A DNA stretch of 64,000 nt from contig NC_007952.1 in assembly GCF_000013645.1 (NCBI RefSeq), positions 1,736,001 through 1,800,000 on the forward strand. Direction: 5' to 3'. This document shows, one piece after another, positions 1-8,528 of this stretch (position 1 is its first letter; each line of letters begins with the position of its first letter). A program made the position numbers and the translations under genes. The notes beneath the pieces are model-generated. The model did no database searches. It was not told where the DNA came from and saw only the letters and a list, made by a program, of their open reading frames with translations. The DNA is from Paraburkholderia xenovorans LB400. GTDB lineage: Bacteria; Pseudomonadota; Gammaproteobacteria; Burkholderiales; Burkholderiaceae.

Positions 1-564
1 ACCGACCGCGAACTTGCCCATGTGCATCTGGCCGCCATGCCGTTGCAGCAGTCCACCGTAGAAGCTGTCGGACTGGATTTCGCTGCGAATACGGCTGCGG
101 TCGATCAGTTCGATATCCGTATCGACTTCACGGCGAATCGCTTCCGCCGTCTTCTCCAGATACGCTAGATGATGCGGCCTGGACGCCAGCTTCAGCTTGC
201 CGGTCGCGATGTAGTTGCAGTCGATGCTTTCCTCGCGGATCAAACGCTCGACCGTGTCGACCGCATCCGAAAACGCGCGGTAACAGGCGCTCGCACGTTC
301 CACACCGAGTTGCGCGACCAGCGCGACGAAATCCTGCGCGACGCCGGTATTGACCTGCCCGCCGTTGCGCCCGGACGCGCCGCCGCCGATGCGGCCCGCG
401 TCGAGCACGGTCACCGCGGCGCCGCGCTTGCCCAGCGCCTGCGCCGCCGACAGTCCCGTGAAGCCGGCGCCGATCACCACCACATCGGTCGGGCCGTCGA
501 CCGGACCCTCGCACGCCGAGAGCAATGGCGGCGCGGTGTCGAGCCAGTAGGAATCGAGCTTCAT
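1..564 (-). CDS. FAD-dependent amine/amino-acid oxidoreductase, DAO family (3' end outside window)
   Basis: Translating down from the ATG at 564 gives 188 codons with no stop up to the window edge, so only the N-terminal part is seen. The start reads MKLDSYWLDTAPP and is followed by a dinucleotide-binding motif VVVIGAGFTGLSAA near residues 28-41 and a GGGASGRNGGQV stretch typical of DAO-family flavoenzymes such as gamma-glutamylputrescine oxidase. Such enzymes oxidise a substrate amine with FAD and release an aldehyde or imine. The aldehyde dehydrogenase and class III aminotransferase nearby fit a polyamine or amine degradation role, but the substrate is inferred, not shown. Confidence 0.85.
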   Translation of the reverse strand, partial: MKLDSYWLDTAPPLLSACEGPVDGPTDVVVIGAGFTGLSAAQALGKRGAAVTVLDAGRIGGGASGRNGGQVNTGVAQDFVALVAQLGVERASACYRAFSDAVDTVERLIREESIDCNYIATGKLKLASRPHHLAYLEKTAEAIRREVDTDIELIDRSRIRSEIQSDSFYGGLLQRHGGQMHMGKFAVG

Positions 565-632
565 CCGGTCTGTCCTTGAGATGGGCAATGAGCGAGGCGG
601 CGGCCTATCCTGAACGGGCAGGAAAACGGCGC

Positions 633-1301
633 TTACAGGCCGAGTTCCGAAGCCAGATGCGGAATGTCGTTGACTTCGTAGTACTGGTAGTACGGCGTCG
701 ACGGTTCATGGCCGCGCTTGACGAACGCCTTGTGCCTGATGCCCATGTCGTGCGCGGTCATCAGGTCGTAGCGCAGGCTCGACGACACGTGCAGCACGTC
801 TTCCGGATTGCAGTTCAACTGGTCGAACATGTATTCGAAGCCCTGCATGCGCGGCTTGTACGATTGCGCCTGCTCGGCCGTGAAGACCTTGTAGAACGGC
901 GCGCCGAGCTTGTCGACGTTGCTCTGGATCTGGTTGTTCGACGCGTTCGAGAGAATCACCAGCTTGTACTTCTTCGCCAGACGAGCGACGCCTTCCGGCA
1001 CGTCCGGATGCGGACCCCAGGTCGGCACGGCTTCATAGATGCTCTGCGCGCCCGCTTCGTTGAATTCGACGTTCATACGCTTGCAGGCGCGGCGCAGCGC
1101 GTTGACCACGACATCGCGATACGGCTTCCATGCACCGAGCACTTCATCGCGACGATAGCCCGAGTAAAACGCGACGAGCTTTTCCAGCTCTTCGCCGTTC
1201 AGCAGGTGGCCGTACTGTTCGCGGGTCATGTCGGCCATATGAAACTTGGTCAGCGTGCCGTAGCAGTCGAAGGTGATGTATTTCGGTTCGAATTCGATCA
1301 T
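633..1301 (-). CDS. haloacid dehalogenase type II-like HAD hydrolase
   Basis: This 222-residue protein has the HAD motif I nucleophile region ITFDCYGTL at residues 9-17, a serine motif II within VILSNASNN, and a late acidic region containing SSSLRYDLMTAHDMG. Its length and layout match type II (S)-2-haloacid dehalogenases, which hydrolyse 2-haloacids through an aspartyl ester. Many family members next to amine-catabolism genes act on other small substrates, so true dehalogenation is unproven. It lies 68 bp downstream of the FAD oxidoreductase start, on the same strand, so it is transcribed first and may share a transcript with it. A perfect inverted repeat lies just upstream. Confidence 0.85.
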   Translation of the reverse strand: MIEFEPKYITFDCYGTLTKFHMADMTREQYGHLLNGEELEKLVAFYSGYRRDEVLGAWKPYRDVVVNALRRACKRMNVEFNEAGAQSIYEAVPTWGPHPDVPEGVARLAKKYKLVILSNASNNQIQSNVDKLGAPFYKVFTAEQAQSYKPRMQGFEYMFDQLNCNPEDVLHVSSSLRYDLMTAHDMGIRHKAFVKRGHEPSTPYYQYYEVNDIPHLASELGL

Positions 1302-1322
1302 GGTGCAGTCCTATCGTGATGG

Positions 1323-1344
1323 TGAGCTCCGCTATCGGAGCTCA
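1323..1344. promoter_or_regulatory. perfect inverted repeat upstream of the HAD gene
   Basis: TGAGCTCCG and CGGAGCTCA form a perfect 9-bp inverted repeat around a 4-base centre, 22-43 bp before the ATG at 1301. The position fits an operator or a 5'-leader hairpin. The rest of 1302-1593 shows no gene; it separates the end of the aldehyde dehydrogenase gene from the HAD gene and probably holds the promoter for the latter. Confidence 0.45.
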
Positions 1345-1593
1345 TTGGCGAAAACGGCAACTATCGTGTTTGGGATCGGAGCAAGTGCTTTGCATCCACT
1401 CAGATCGGCAGGAGAAGCTCATTCCTGTAAAAGATTTAATCAGCGCAAAAACACAGATGTTCCTGATTAGGGCGCTGCCGGTGACACAAACCATGCGTTT
1501 TTGAGGCCGCTGACAGCACAGAATGCGGCTATCAGGCGCAACCCTTATCCCGGCTGGCTTTGCGGCCGTTCTTGCGCAGCGGCCGGCGCGTGC

Positions 1594-3072
1594 TCAGGGC
1601 CGCAGGTCGATCAACACGCTCTTGAAACGCAGGTTCGCCTCATAGGCCTGCCGCCCAAGGTCCTTGCCGATACCGGAACGCTTGTAGCCGCCGGTGGGAA
1701 TCATGAAGTCCGAGGTGCGGCCATAGCGGTTCACCCACACCGTGCCCGCTTCGAGCCCGCGCACGAAACGCAGCGCCCGGCCGAGGTCGGCGGTATGCAC
1801 ACCGGCCGCGAGGCCGTATTCGGGGTGCTGCGCGAGCGCGAGCGCTTCTTCTTCGGTATCGAAGGTTTGCAGCGTCAGCACCGGCCCGAAGATTTCCTCG
1901 CGCACTGCTTCGGAATGAGCGGTGACGTTCGTCAGCAAGGTGGGCGTGTAGAACGCGCCGTTGGAGCCGACATCGGCCCTGACGCCGCCGTAGCGCAGCG
2001 TCGCACCGGCTTCCAGCGTGCGCCCCACGATGCCCTCTATGCGCGCCGCCTGCGGCGCCGAGATGATCGGCGACAGTGTCGTGCCGGCGGCCCACGTCGC
2101 GCCGGGCTTCAACTCCGCGAAGATCTTGCCGATGCGCTCGGCGAGCGGTTCAGCGAGGCTTCGCTCGACCAGCAGACGCGAGCCCGCCACGCACACCTGC
2201 CCGGCATTACCTGTAATAGCGCCGGCGATACGGCGTGCCACGTCATCCAGACGCGGCGCGTCGGCGAACACGATTTGCGGGCTCTTGCCGCCCAGTTCGA
2301 GCGTGACCGGCCTGGTGCCGCTATTCGCGCAGGCGGCCATGATCGACGCGCCCGTGCGCGTGGAGCCCGTGAAGGTCACCTTGCTGATCTTCGGATGACG
2401 CACCAGTTCGTCGCCGGTCACCCTGCCATCGCCCTGGATCACGTTGAAGATGCCCGCGGGCACGCCCGCCTGCACGGCCAGTTCGGCAAGCCGCAAGACC
2501 GAGAACGGCGTCATCTCCGAAGGTTTGAGCACCACCGCATTGCCCGCTGCCAATGCCGGGGCGATCTTCCACGAAGCCATCACCAGCGGGAAATTCCACG
2601 GCGCGATCGCACCGATCACGCCGTACGGCTCGGCGATCGTCATGCCGAGATGATCGTGATCCGTGGCCGCCACGTCGCCGCCCAGTTTGTCGGCGAACTC
2701 GGCGTAGAAGCGGATACCCTCGGCGGTGAACGGCACGTCCCAGCCGATCGCCTGAGCGATCGGACGTGTCGATCCCAACGCTTCGAGCCGGCCGAGCGTG
2801 GGCGCATCGGCTTCGACCAGTTCGGCGAAACGGCGCAGGATCTTCGCGCGTTCACGCGGCGCCATGCGCGCCCAGCCACTGTGTCTGAAGGCCTGCCATG
2901 CGTTTTCGACCGCGCGGTCCACCATGCCGGCATCGGCAAGCGGCACCGTGGCATATACCACGCCGTCCGAGGGACGCGCGACCTCGATGCGGCGCCCGCC
3001 CGCCTCCACGTATTCACCGCCGATGTAATGGCCGCTGCGAATCGCGACGTCGTCCGGATTGAAGCTGTCCAT
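1594..3072 (-). CDS. NAD(P)-dependent aldehyde dehydrogenase
   Basis: From the ATG at 3072 the protein is 492 residues (MDSFNPDDVAI...), the usual ALDH length; an in-frame ATG at 3168 would add 32 poorly ALDH-like residues. It carries the cofactor-site sequence APWNFPL, the VTFTGSTRTG loop, the general-base region LELGGKSPQIVF and the catalytic cysteine in GNAGQVCVAGSR. The C-terminal end GGYKRSGIGKDLG is like PuuC/BADH-type enzymes that oxidise amino-aldehydes. With the FAD oxidase downstream it could clear aldehydes formed during amine oxidation; the exact substrate is inferred. Confidence 0.9.
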   Translation of the reverse strand: MDSFNPDDVAIRSGHYIGGEYVEAGGRRIEVARPSDGVVYATVPLADAGMVDRAVENAWQAFRHSGWARMAPRERAKILRRFAELVEADAPTLGRLEALGSTRPIAQAIGWDVPFTAEGIRFYAEFADKLGGDVAATDHDHLGMTIAEPYGVIGAIAPWNFPLVMASWKIAPALAAGNAVVLKPSEMTPFSVLRLAELAVQAGVPAGIFNVIQGDGRVTGDELVRHPKISKVTFTGSTRTGASIMAACANSGTRPVTLELGGKSPQIVFADAPRLDDVARRIAGAITGNAGQVCVAGSRLLVERSLAEPLAERIGKIFAELKPGATWAAGTTLSPIISAPQAARIEGIVGRTLEAGATLRYGGVRADVGSNGAFYTPTLLTNVTAHSEAVREEIFGPVLTLQTFDTEEEALALAQHPEYGLAAGVHTADLGRALRFVRGLEAGTVWVNRYGRTSDFMIPTGGYKRSGIGKDLGRQAYEANLRFKSVLIDLRP

Positions 3073-3351
3073 GAGAAGAGTGTCCTGTGTGACTGGCTGG
3101 TGGTCGCATGCGGCGCGTTTCGGCAACGCCGCCGCCATGACAAAATCGTAGAGCGGTGGCCGTGGCATATGTCGCCGACAAAAATCGCCGCGCAGCAGAA
3201 CTCACCTGTAATGCGCGCCCAGACCTGGCGTTTTGCATCGAATTTCGATGCGGCCCTTTCCCGGGCCCACGATAAAAAGATCGTCCTAGTCACACCGCGC
3301 ACCGGATGACACAGTGACGGCGTAAGCCTTCAGTCAATCAGGGAGTACGGT

Positions 3352-4224
3352 GTGTCCGATTCGATTACCTATAGACGCTTCACCCTCGACGACATCGCCG
3401 CCGCGCACGCGTTGACGGTCGAACTCAAATGGCCGCATCGCACGGACGACTGGAGATTCGTGGCGCTTCTGGGCGAAGGTTTCGTCGCGGAAGACGCAAG
3501 CGGCGTGATCGGCACCGCGCTGTGCTGGAAATACGGCGACGGGCGCGCCTCGCTCGGCATGGTGATCGTCTCGCCGGCGCAACAAGGGCGCGGCATCGGC
3601 AGAAAGTTGATGGAGCTGGTGCTCGAAGAACTGGGCGGCCGGGTCACGTTCCTGCACGCCACCACCGCGGGCCAGCCGCTCTATGAAAAGCTCGGCTTTC
3701 GCGCGGCCGGCACGCTCGACCAGCATCAGGGCGCGGTATTCCAGCCGCCGCTCGTGTCCTTGCCGCCCGGCGAGCGTTTGCGTCCGCTCGGTTCGAGCGA
3801 TACCGCGCGGCTGGTCGAACTGGCGTCGCGCGCCAGCGGTCTGGATCGCGGCGACGTGTTGCCCGCGCTGCTGGACACCGCCGACGGCATCGCGCTCGAC
3901 CGCGACGGCGAGTTGATCGGCTTCGCGCTGTTTCGCCGCTTCGGACGCGGCTTTGCGATCGGTCCGGTGGTCGCCCCCGAGTCGGAGGATTCGAGCCGCG
4001 CCAAGGCGCTCATCAGCCATTGGCTGGCGCTGAACGAAGGCGTGTTCGTGCGTATCGATACACCCGGCGAAAGCGGTCTCACCGAGTGGCTGGAACAGTT
4101 GGGGTTGCCGCGCGTGGACACGGTCGTCAAAATGGTGCGCCCCGCCGCGCCGGGCGAACCCGTGAGCGGCGCACAGGATCCGCACTACCTGCAATACGGC
4201 ATCATCAACCAGGCAATCTGCTGA
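3352..4224 (+). CDS. GNAT family N-acetyltransferase, two-domain
   Basis: A 290-residue protein starting at a GTG (MSDSITYRRFTLDDI). The N-terminal half is a GNAT domain: the acetyl-CoA loop reads SPAQQGRGIGRKL near residues 65-77, followed by LYEKLGFRAAG. The C-terminal half resembles the extra domain seen in GNAT proteins of Burkholderia catabolic loci. The target amine is unknown. The gene ends five bases before the downstream hydroxyacid reductase start, so the two are almost certainly co-transcribed. The 279-bp gap before it is shared with the divergent aldehyde dehydrogenase and should hold both promoters. Confidence 0.85.
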   Translation: MSDSITYRRFTLDDIAAAHALTVELKWPHRTDDWRFVALLGEGFVAEDASGVIGTALCWKYGDGRASLGMVIVSPAQQGRGIGRKLMELVLEELGGRVTFLHATTAGQPLYEKLGFRAAGTLDQHQGAVFQPPLVSLPPGERLRPLGSSDTARLVELASRASGLDRGDVLPALLDTADGIALDRDGELIGFALFRRFGRGFAIGPVVAPESEDSSRAKALISHWLALNEGVFVRIDTPGESGLTEWLEQLGLPRVDTVVKMVRPAAPGEPVSGAQDPHYLQYGIINQAIC

Positions 4225-4229
4225 CCATC

Positions 4230-5156
4230 ATGGCCTTCCTCTACAAAGCCGACCCGGCGCGCGGCGCCCAGTGGGCGAAACTCTTCGCGCAGAAAGCGCC
4301 GGAGTTGCCATTTCATATCTGGCCCGACCTCGGCGACCCGGCCGCGATCCGCTATCTCGCCGCCTGGCAGCCGCCTGAAGATCCGACGCGTACCTTCCCC
4401 AATCTGGAAATCGTGTTCTCGGTCGGCGCCGGCATCGATCAGTTCGATCTGTCGGGTGTGCCGGACCACGTGCCCGTGGTGCGCATGATCGAGCCGGGGA
4501 TTGTCGAAGGAATGGTCGAATACGTCACGCAGGCCGTGCTGACCATTCATCGCGATCTGTTCGATTACGCGCTTCAGCAACAGCAGCAGGTCTGGCGCGA
4601 GTTGCCGCTCAAGCCCGCCAGCCAGCGCCGCGTCGGCGTGCTTGGGCTCGGCGTATTGGGCACGGCGGTGCTGGAAAGGCTGCGCCTGTTCGGCTTTGAT
4701 TGTGCGGGATGGAGCCGTTCGGCTCGCGAGATCGAAGGCGTGGACTGCTACGCGGGTGAAGGCGCGCTAGATGCGTTTCTCGCGCGCACCGACATCCTGA
4801 TCTGCCTGCTGCCCCTCACGCCCGCCACGCGTGGGCTGCTCGACGCGCAGTTGTTCGCGAAGCTGCCGCGCGGCGCGTCGCTGATTCAAACGGGCCGTGG
4901 GCCACATCTGAATCAGCAGGATCTGCTCGCGGCGCTGGAAAGCGGTCAATTGCAGAACGCCATTCTCGACGTCACCGATCCCGAGCCGCTGCCCGCTGGT
5001 CATGCGTTGTGGACGCATCCGCGGGTGCGCATCACGCCGCATATCGCCAGTGCAACGCGGCCAGAAACCGCCGTCGACGTGGTGCTGGAGAATCTGCGCC
5101 GCCATTGCGCAGGCTTGCCGATGCTCGGCCAGATCGACCGCGCCCAGGGCTATTGA
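4230..5156 (+). CDS. ghrA: glyoxylate/hydroxypyruvate reductase A-like 2-hydroxyacid dehydrogenase
   Basis: From the ATG at 4230 (MAFLYKADPARG) the protein has 308 residues, the size of GhrA. It has the D-2-hydroxyacid dehydrogenase Rossmann motif GVLGLGVLGTAV around residues 137-148, the substrate-binding region VGAGIDQFDL, and late catalytic motifs QTGRGPHLNQQDLL and the proton-donor His in TPHIASAT. GhrA enzymes reduce glyoxylate and hydroxypyruvate with NADPH in the cytoplasm. It is tightly linked to the GNAT gene. The exact substrate is by family only. Confidence 0.87.
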   Translation: MAFLYKADPARGAQWAKLFAQKAPELPFHIWPDLGDPAAIRYLAAWQPPEDPTRTFPNLEIVFSVGAGIDQFDLSGVPDHVPVVRMIEPGIVEGMVEYVTQAVLTIHRDLFDYALQQQQQVWRELPLKPASQRRVGVLGLGVLGTAVLERLRLFGFDCAGWSRSAREIEGVDCYAGEGALDAFLARTDILICLLPLTPATRGLLDAQLFAKLPRGASLIQTGRGPHLNQQDLLAALESGQLQNAILDVTDPEPLPAGHALWTHPRVRITPHIASATRPETAVDVVLENLRRHCAGLPMLGQIDRAQGY

Positions 5157-5349
5157 GCGTATTGAGCGTGGCGCCGAACCAGAAAGCCCGTGTGGCGGCG
5201 CTTTTCGGAGCCCGCAGCAGAAAATGCCAAGACGGTGCATCAAAACGCGTCGCGCGCGCTTTTCGGGCAATTGTTTAGGTAAGCAGGCGATTGCCGCTGA
5301 TCAGTAGTATGGGACGGTCAACAGCCCCTTCCCGCGACGAGAAACCATC

Positions 5350-6747
5350 ATGCCGATTCAATCGCTCATCGAAGCCGACCGCAAGCATCTGATTCACCCG
5401 GTCATCAACTACCGCGTGCACGAAGCGCGCGGCGTCACCGTTCTCGAATCCGCCAGCGGCGCGTTTCTGCGCGACGCGGCCGGCAACGAACTGCTCGACG
5501 CGTTTTCCGGACTCTGGTGCGTGAACGTCGGCTACGGTCAGCAGAGCATTGTCGAGGCCGCCACCGCACAGATGCAGAAACTGCCCTACGCGACCGGTTA
5601 TTTCCATTTCGGCTCGGAGCCGGCCATCGAACTCGCGCAAAAGCTGGTCGAGGTGTCGCCTGCTTCCCTGCAACACGTGTACTTCACGCTCGGCGGTTCC
5701 GACGCGGTGGACTCGGCACTGCGGTTCATCACGCATTACTTCAACGCCACGGGCCGGCCGTCGAAAAAGCACGTGATCGCGCTGCAACGCGGCTATCACG
5801 GCTCGTCGTCGACCGGTGCCGGCATTACCGCGTTGCCCGCGTTTCACCGCAACTTCGATCTGCCGCTGCCGAACCAGCATCATCTGCCCTCGCCGTACGC
5901 ATACCGCAGCCATTTCCCCGACGACGCCGCGCTGATCGCCGCCTCGGTGGCCGCGCTCGAAGCGAAGGTGGCCGAACTCGGCGCTAACAACGTCGCCGCG
6001 TTTTTCTGCGAACCGATCCAGGGCTCGGGCGGTGTGATCGTACCGCCGGCCGGCTGGCTCAAGGCGATGCGTGAAAGTTGCCGTAAGCTGGGCATCCTGT
6101 TCGTCGCCGACGAGGTTATTACCGGATTCGGCCGCACCGGTCCGCTGTTCGCCTGCCAGGGCGAAAACGTCGAACCGGATCTGATGACGGTGGCGAAGGG
6201 CCTGACCGCGGGCTATGCGCCGATGGGCGCCGTGCTGATGTCGGACGAAATCTATCAGGGCATTGCGGACGGCGACGCCGAAGCGGTGGTCGGTCACGGC
6301 CACACGTATTCTGCGCACCCGGTGAGCGCGGCCATTGGCCTCGAAGTGCTGCGCCTCTATCACGAAGGCGGGCTGCTGGCGAACGGCGTGGCGCGTGCGC
6401 CGCGTTTCGCGCGCGGCCTCGACGCGCTGCTCGCGCATCCGCTGGTGGGCGATTCGCGGCACCGCGGTCTGCTCGGCGCGCTCGAACTCGTCGCCGACAA
6501 GGACAGCAAGGCGGGCTTCGACCCGGCGTTGAAACTGTCCGACCGGATCGCCGCGGCCGCCTATGAAAACCGCCTGATTTTCCGGGCCTTCGGCGACAAC
6601 ATTCTCGGCTTCGCACCGGCGCTTTCGTACACCGAGGGCGAGTTCGATCTGATGTTCGAGCGGCTCGAAAAGACCCTCGACGACGTTCTCGCGCAAGCCG
6701 ATGTGCGCGCCGCGTTGAAGCTCAGAACGCACGCCGCTGCATGCTAG
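5350..6747 (+). CDS. class III omega-aminotransferase (putrescine/beta-alanine:pyruvate type)
   Basis: The 465-residue protein has the fold-type I class III layout: substrate region FSGLWCVNVGYG, the PLP phosphate site GGSDAVDSAL, the ring-stacking aspartate in LFVADEVITGFGRTG and the PLP lysine in DLMTVAKGLTAGYAPMGA. Such enzymes move a terminal amino group from amines or omega-amino acids to pyruvate. The neighbouring amine oxidase-like and aldehyde dehydrogenase genes and the Lrp regulator directly downstream support a role in amine use. The substrate cannot be fixed from sequence. Confidence 0.88.
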   Translation: MPIQSLIEADRKHLIHPVINYRVHEARGVTVLESASGAFLRDAAGNELLDAFSGLWCVNVGYGQQSIVEAATAQMQKLPYATGYFHFGSEPAIELAQKLVEVSPASLQHVYFTLGGSDAVDSALRFITHYFNATGRPSKKHVIALQRGYHGSSSTGAGITALPAFHRNFDLPLPNQHHLPSPYAYRSHFPDDAALIAASVAALEAKVAELGANNVAAFFCEPIQGSGGVIVPPAGWLKAMRESCRKLGILFVADEVITGFGRTGPLFACQGENVEPDLMTVAKGLTAGYAPMGAVLMSDEIYQGIADGDAEAVVGHGHTYSAHPVSAAIGLEVLRLYHEGGLLANGVARAPRFARGLDALLAHPLVGDSRHRGLLGALELVADKDSKAGFDPALKLSDRIAAAAYENRLIFRAFGDNILGFAPALSYTEGEFDLMFERLEKTLDDVLAQADVRAALKLRTHAAAC

Positions 6748-6800
6748 AGTAGAGGGCACCCCCAGCCCCTTGCCCCAACCGCCGGAGCGACAACGTTACG

Positions 6801-7298
6801 ATGAGCAGCGACTGCAAGCTAGACCGGATTGACCTGCGTATACTTTCCCAGTTGCAGAAGAAAGGCCGCATAACCAACGTCGAGCTTGCCGACGCGGTCG
6901 GCCTGTCGCCGAGCCCGTGCCTGATCCGCGTCAAGCGTCTGGAGAAAGCGGGCTACATCATCGGCTACGGTGCGCAGATCCAGCTCGAAAAGCTCGGCGA
7001 CGTGCAGATCGTGTTTACCGAAGTCACGCTCGCCGATCATCGGCGGGAAGACTTCATCAAGTTCGTGAATGCGATCCGCGACGTCGACGAGATTGTCGAG
7101 TGCCATCTGGCGAGCGGCGGCTACGACTATCTGCTGAAATTCGTCACGCGCAGCGTGAGCCATTACCAGAGCATCGTGGAAGGTCTGCTCGAACGCGATA
7201 TCGGTATCGAGAAGTACTTCAGCTATGTGATCATCAAGTCCCCGTTCGTGAAGAGCCACTACCCGCTCGAAACGCTGTTCTCGCAGAATCATCACTAG
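6801..7298 (+). CDS. Lrp/AsnC family transcriptional regulator
   Basis: This 165-residue protein opens with a winged helix-turn-helix (DLRILSQLQKKGRITNVELA, then SPSPCLIRVKRLEKAGYI) and continues with a RAM ligand-binding domain ending in EKYFSYVIIK. The N-terminal residues 1-65 bind DNA and the C-terminal part senses amino acids and multimerises. It sits 53 bp behind the aminotransferase, on the same strand, so it is likely a local regulator of that gene. Confidence 0.92.
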   Translation: MSSDCKLDRIDLRILSQLQKKGRITNVELADAVGLSPSPCLIRVKRLEKAGYIIGYGAQIQLEKLGDVQIVFTEVTLADHRREDFIKFVNAIRDVDEIVECHLASGGYDYLLKFVTRSVSHYQSIVEGLLERDIGIEKYFSYVIIKSPFVKSHYPLETLFSQNHH

Positions 7299-7340
7299 GC
7301 CGTCTCAGGGACCTTGCATGGCCGCGACAGCATAGCAAAA

Positions 7341-7353
7341 ACTGCTTCGCAGT
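7341..7353 (-). terminator. candidate intrinsic terminator between convergent genes
   Basis: ACTGC and GCAGT pair around a 3-base loop. On the minus strand the stem is followed by TTTTTG, and on the plus strand by CTTT. It lies between the ends of the Lrp gene (7298) and the LysR gene (7463), where a bidirectional terminator is expected. The stem is only 5 bp, so strength is doubtful. Confidence 0.45.
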
Positions 7354-7462
7354 CTTTGGAATGAGCGACTACAAAATCGTGTCCGGATGGGACGGGATCA
7401 TCGTGCGCGCTATCCGCGAAAAGTAAGCGTAAAGCTCCGGGCGATGAGTAACACACGCCAGG

Positions 7463-8404
7463 TCACCCCATATCCCCCCCGGCCGCACCATCGGCCGGCG
7501 GACTCCCTTGCGCAAACTCCTCGCTCAGAAAGTCCACGCACACCCGCACCTTCGCCGATTGCGCGAGCCGTGCCGGATACACCGCCCACAGATTCGCCGG
7601 TTGCGTGACCTCGGGCAGCACCTGCTGCAACTGCCCGCTTTCGAGCAGCGGCCGCACGTCCCACATGGAACGCAGCACGATGCCGCGTCCGGCCAGCGCC
7701 CACTCCACCGCCACTTCGCCGTGATTGGTCGACAATGGTCCCGTGACCTTGATCGAGGCCGTCTCGCCGCGCACCGTCAAACGCCACAGGCCGAACGGAT
7801 GGTCGCGCTCCTTGATCGCGAGACACGCATGCGAGGACAGATCGGCAAGCTGGCGTGGCGCGCCATGCCGCTCAAGATAGCCCGGCGACGCGCACAGCAC
7901 GCGATGATTCGACGCGAGCCGCCGCGCGATCAGATGCGGCGCGATCTCGTCGCCGATGCGCACATCCAGGTCGAAGCCTTCGCCCGCTACATCCACAAGC
8001 CGGTCGAACAGATCGAGCCGCACGCTCAATTGCGGATAGCGCCCGGAAAAACGCGCCAGCGCCGGCGCGACGAAACGGCGGCCGAAGCCGAAGCTGCTGG
8101 AAATGCGCAGCTTGCCGCCGGGAATGCGGCGCGTGGTGGACACGTCTTCCACCAGTTGATCGACGTCGTCGAGAATCTTTTCGGCCCACGTGTAGACGCG
8201 CTCGCCCGCCTCCGTGATCGCGACGCGCCGCGTGGAACGGTGCAATAAACGCGTACCCAGCGTAGTCTCGAGCACATTGATGCGTTTGCTGACATACGCC
8301 GCGGATACCGACAAGGCCTCCGCAGCCGCGCTGAAACTCGATTTGCGCGCTACTTCGCAAAACACGCGTAAATCGCCGAGATCCGGTGACGGGAGAGCGT
8401 TCAT
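7463..8404 (-). CDS. LysR family transcriptional regulator
   Basis: From the ATG at 8404 the protein is 313 residues (MNALPSPDLGDLRVF). The N-terminal helix-turn-helix includes FSAAAEALSVSAAYVSKRIN, followed by a LysR substrate-binding domain. A longer start at 8434 exists, but it would place the 8418-8434 palindrome inside the gene, so 8404 is preferred. It is divergent from the tartrate/malate dehydrogenase operon, the classic arrangement for a LysR activator of that operon (compare DmlR/TtuA). Confidence 0.9.
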   Translation of the reverse strand: MNALPSPDLGDLRVFCEVARKSSFSAAAEALSVSAAYVSKRINVLETTLGTRLLHRSTRRVAITEAGERVYTWAEKILDDVDQLVEDVSTTRRIPGGKLRISSSFGFGRRFVAPALARFSGRYPQLSVRLDLFDRLVDVAGEGFDLDVRIGDEIAPHLIARRLASNHRVLCASPGYLERHGAPRQLADLSSHACLAIKERDHPFGLWRLTVRGETASIKVTGPLSTNHGEVAVEWALAGRGIVLRSMWDVRPLLESGQLQQVLPEVTQPANLWAVYPARLAQSAKVRVCVDFLSEEFAQGSPPADGAAGGDMG

Positions 8405-8417
8405 AGATCGATTCTTT

Positions 8418-8434
8418 GTACACGAATCGTGCAC
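8418..8434. promoter_or_regulatory. LysR-type operator palindrome
   Basis: GTACACGAATCGTGCAC is a near-perfect palindrome (one mismatch), the kind of dyad LysR regulators bind. It lies in the 124-bp divergent spacer between the LysR gene and the dehydrogenase gene at 8529. Confidence 0.5.
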
Positions 8435-8528
8435 AGTGGCTTAACCAAAGCGACCATTTTAGTCTCAAACAGCAGGAATAAAATAACCGCTACCGAACTA
8501 TCCAGAAGCCCCCACGGAGGAGCACAAC

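Noticed and set aside
1501..3309. A 602-codon frame antisense to the aldehyde dehydrogenase
   Set aside because: Arg- and His-rich translation typical of the reverse strand of a high-GC gene; the ALDH on the minus strand explains the sequence.
7361..7426. A 21-codon open frame, MSDYKIVSGWDGIIVRAIREK, between the Lrp and LysR genes
   Set aside because: It has no ribosome site at a usable distance and lies just after a terminator-like hairpin; a chance frame is more likely.
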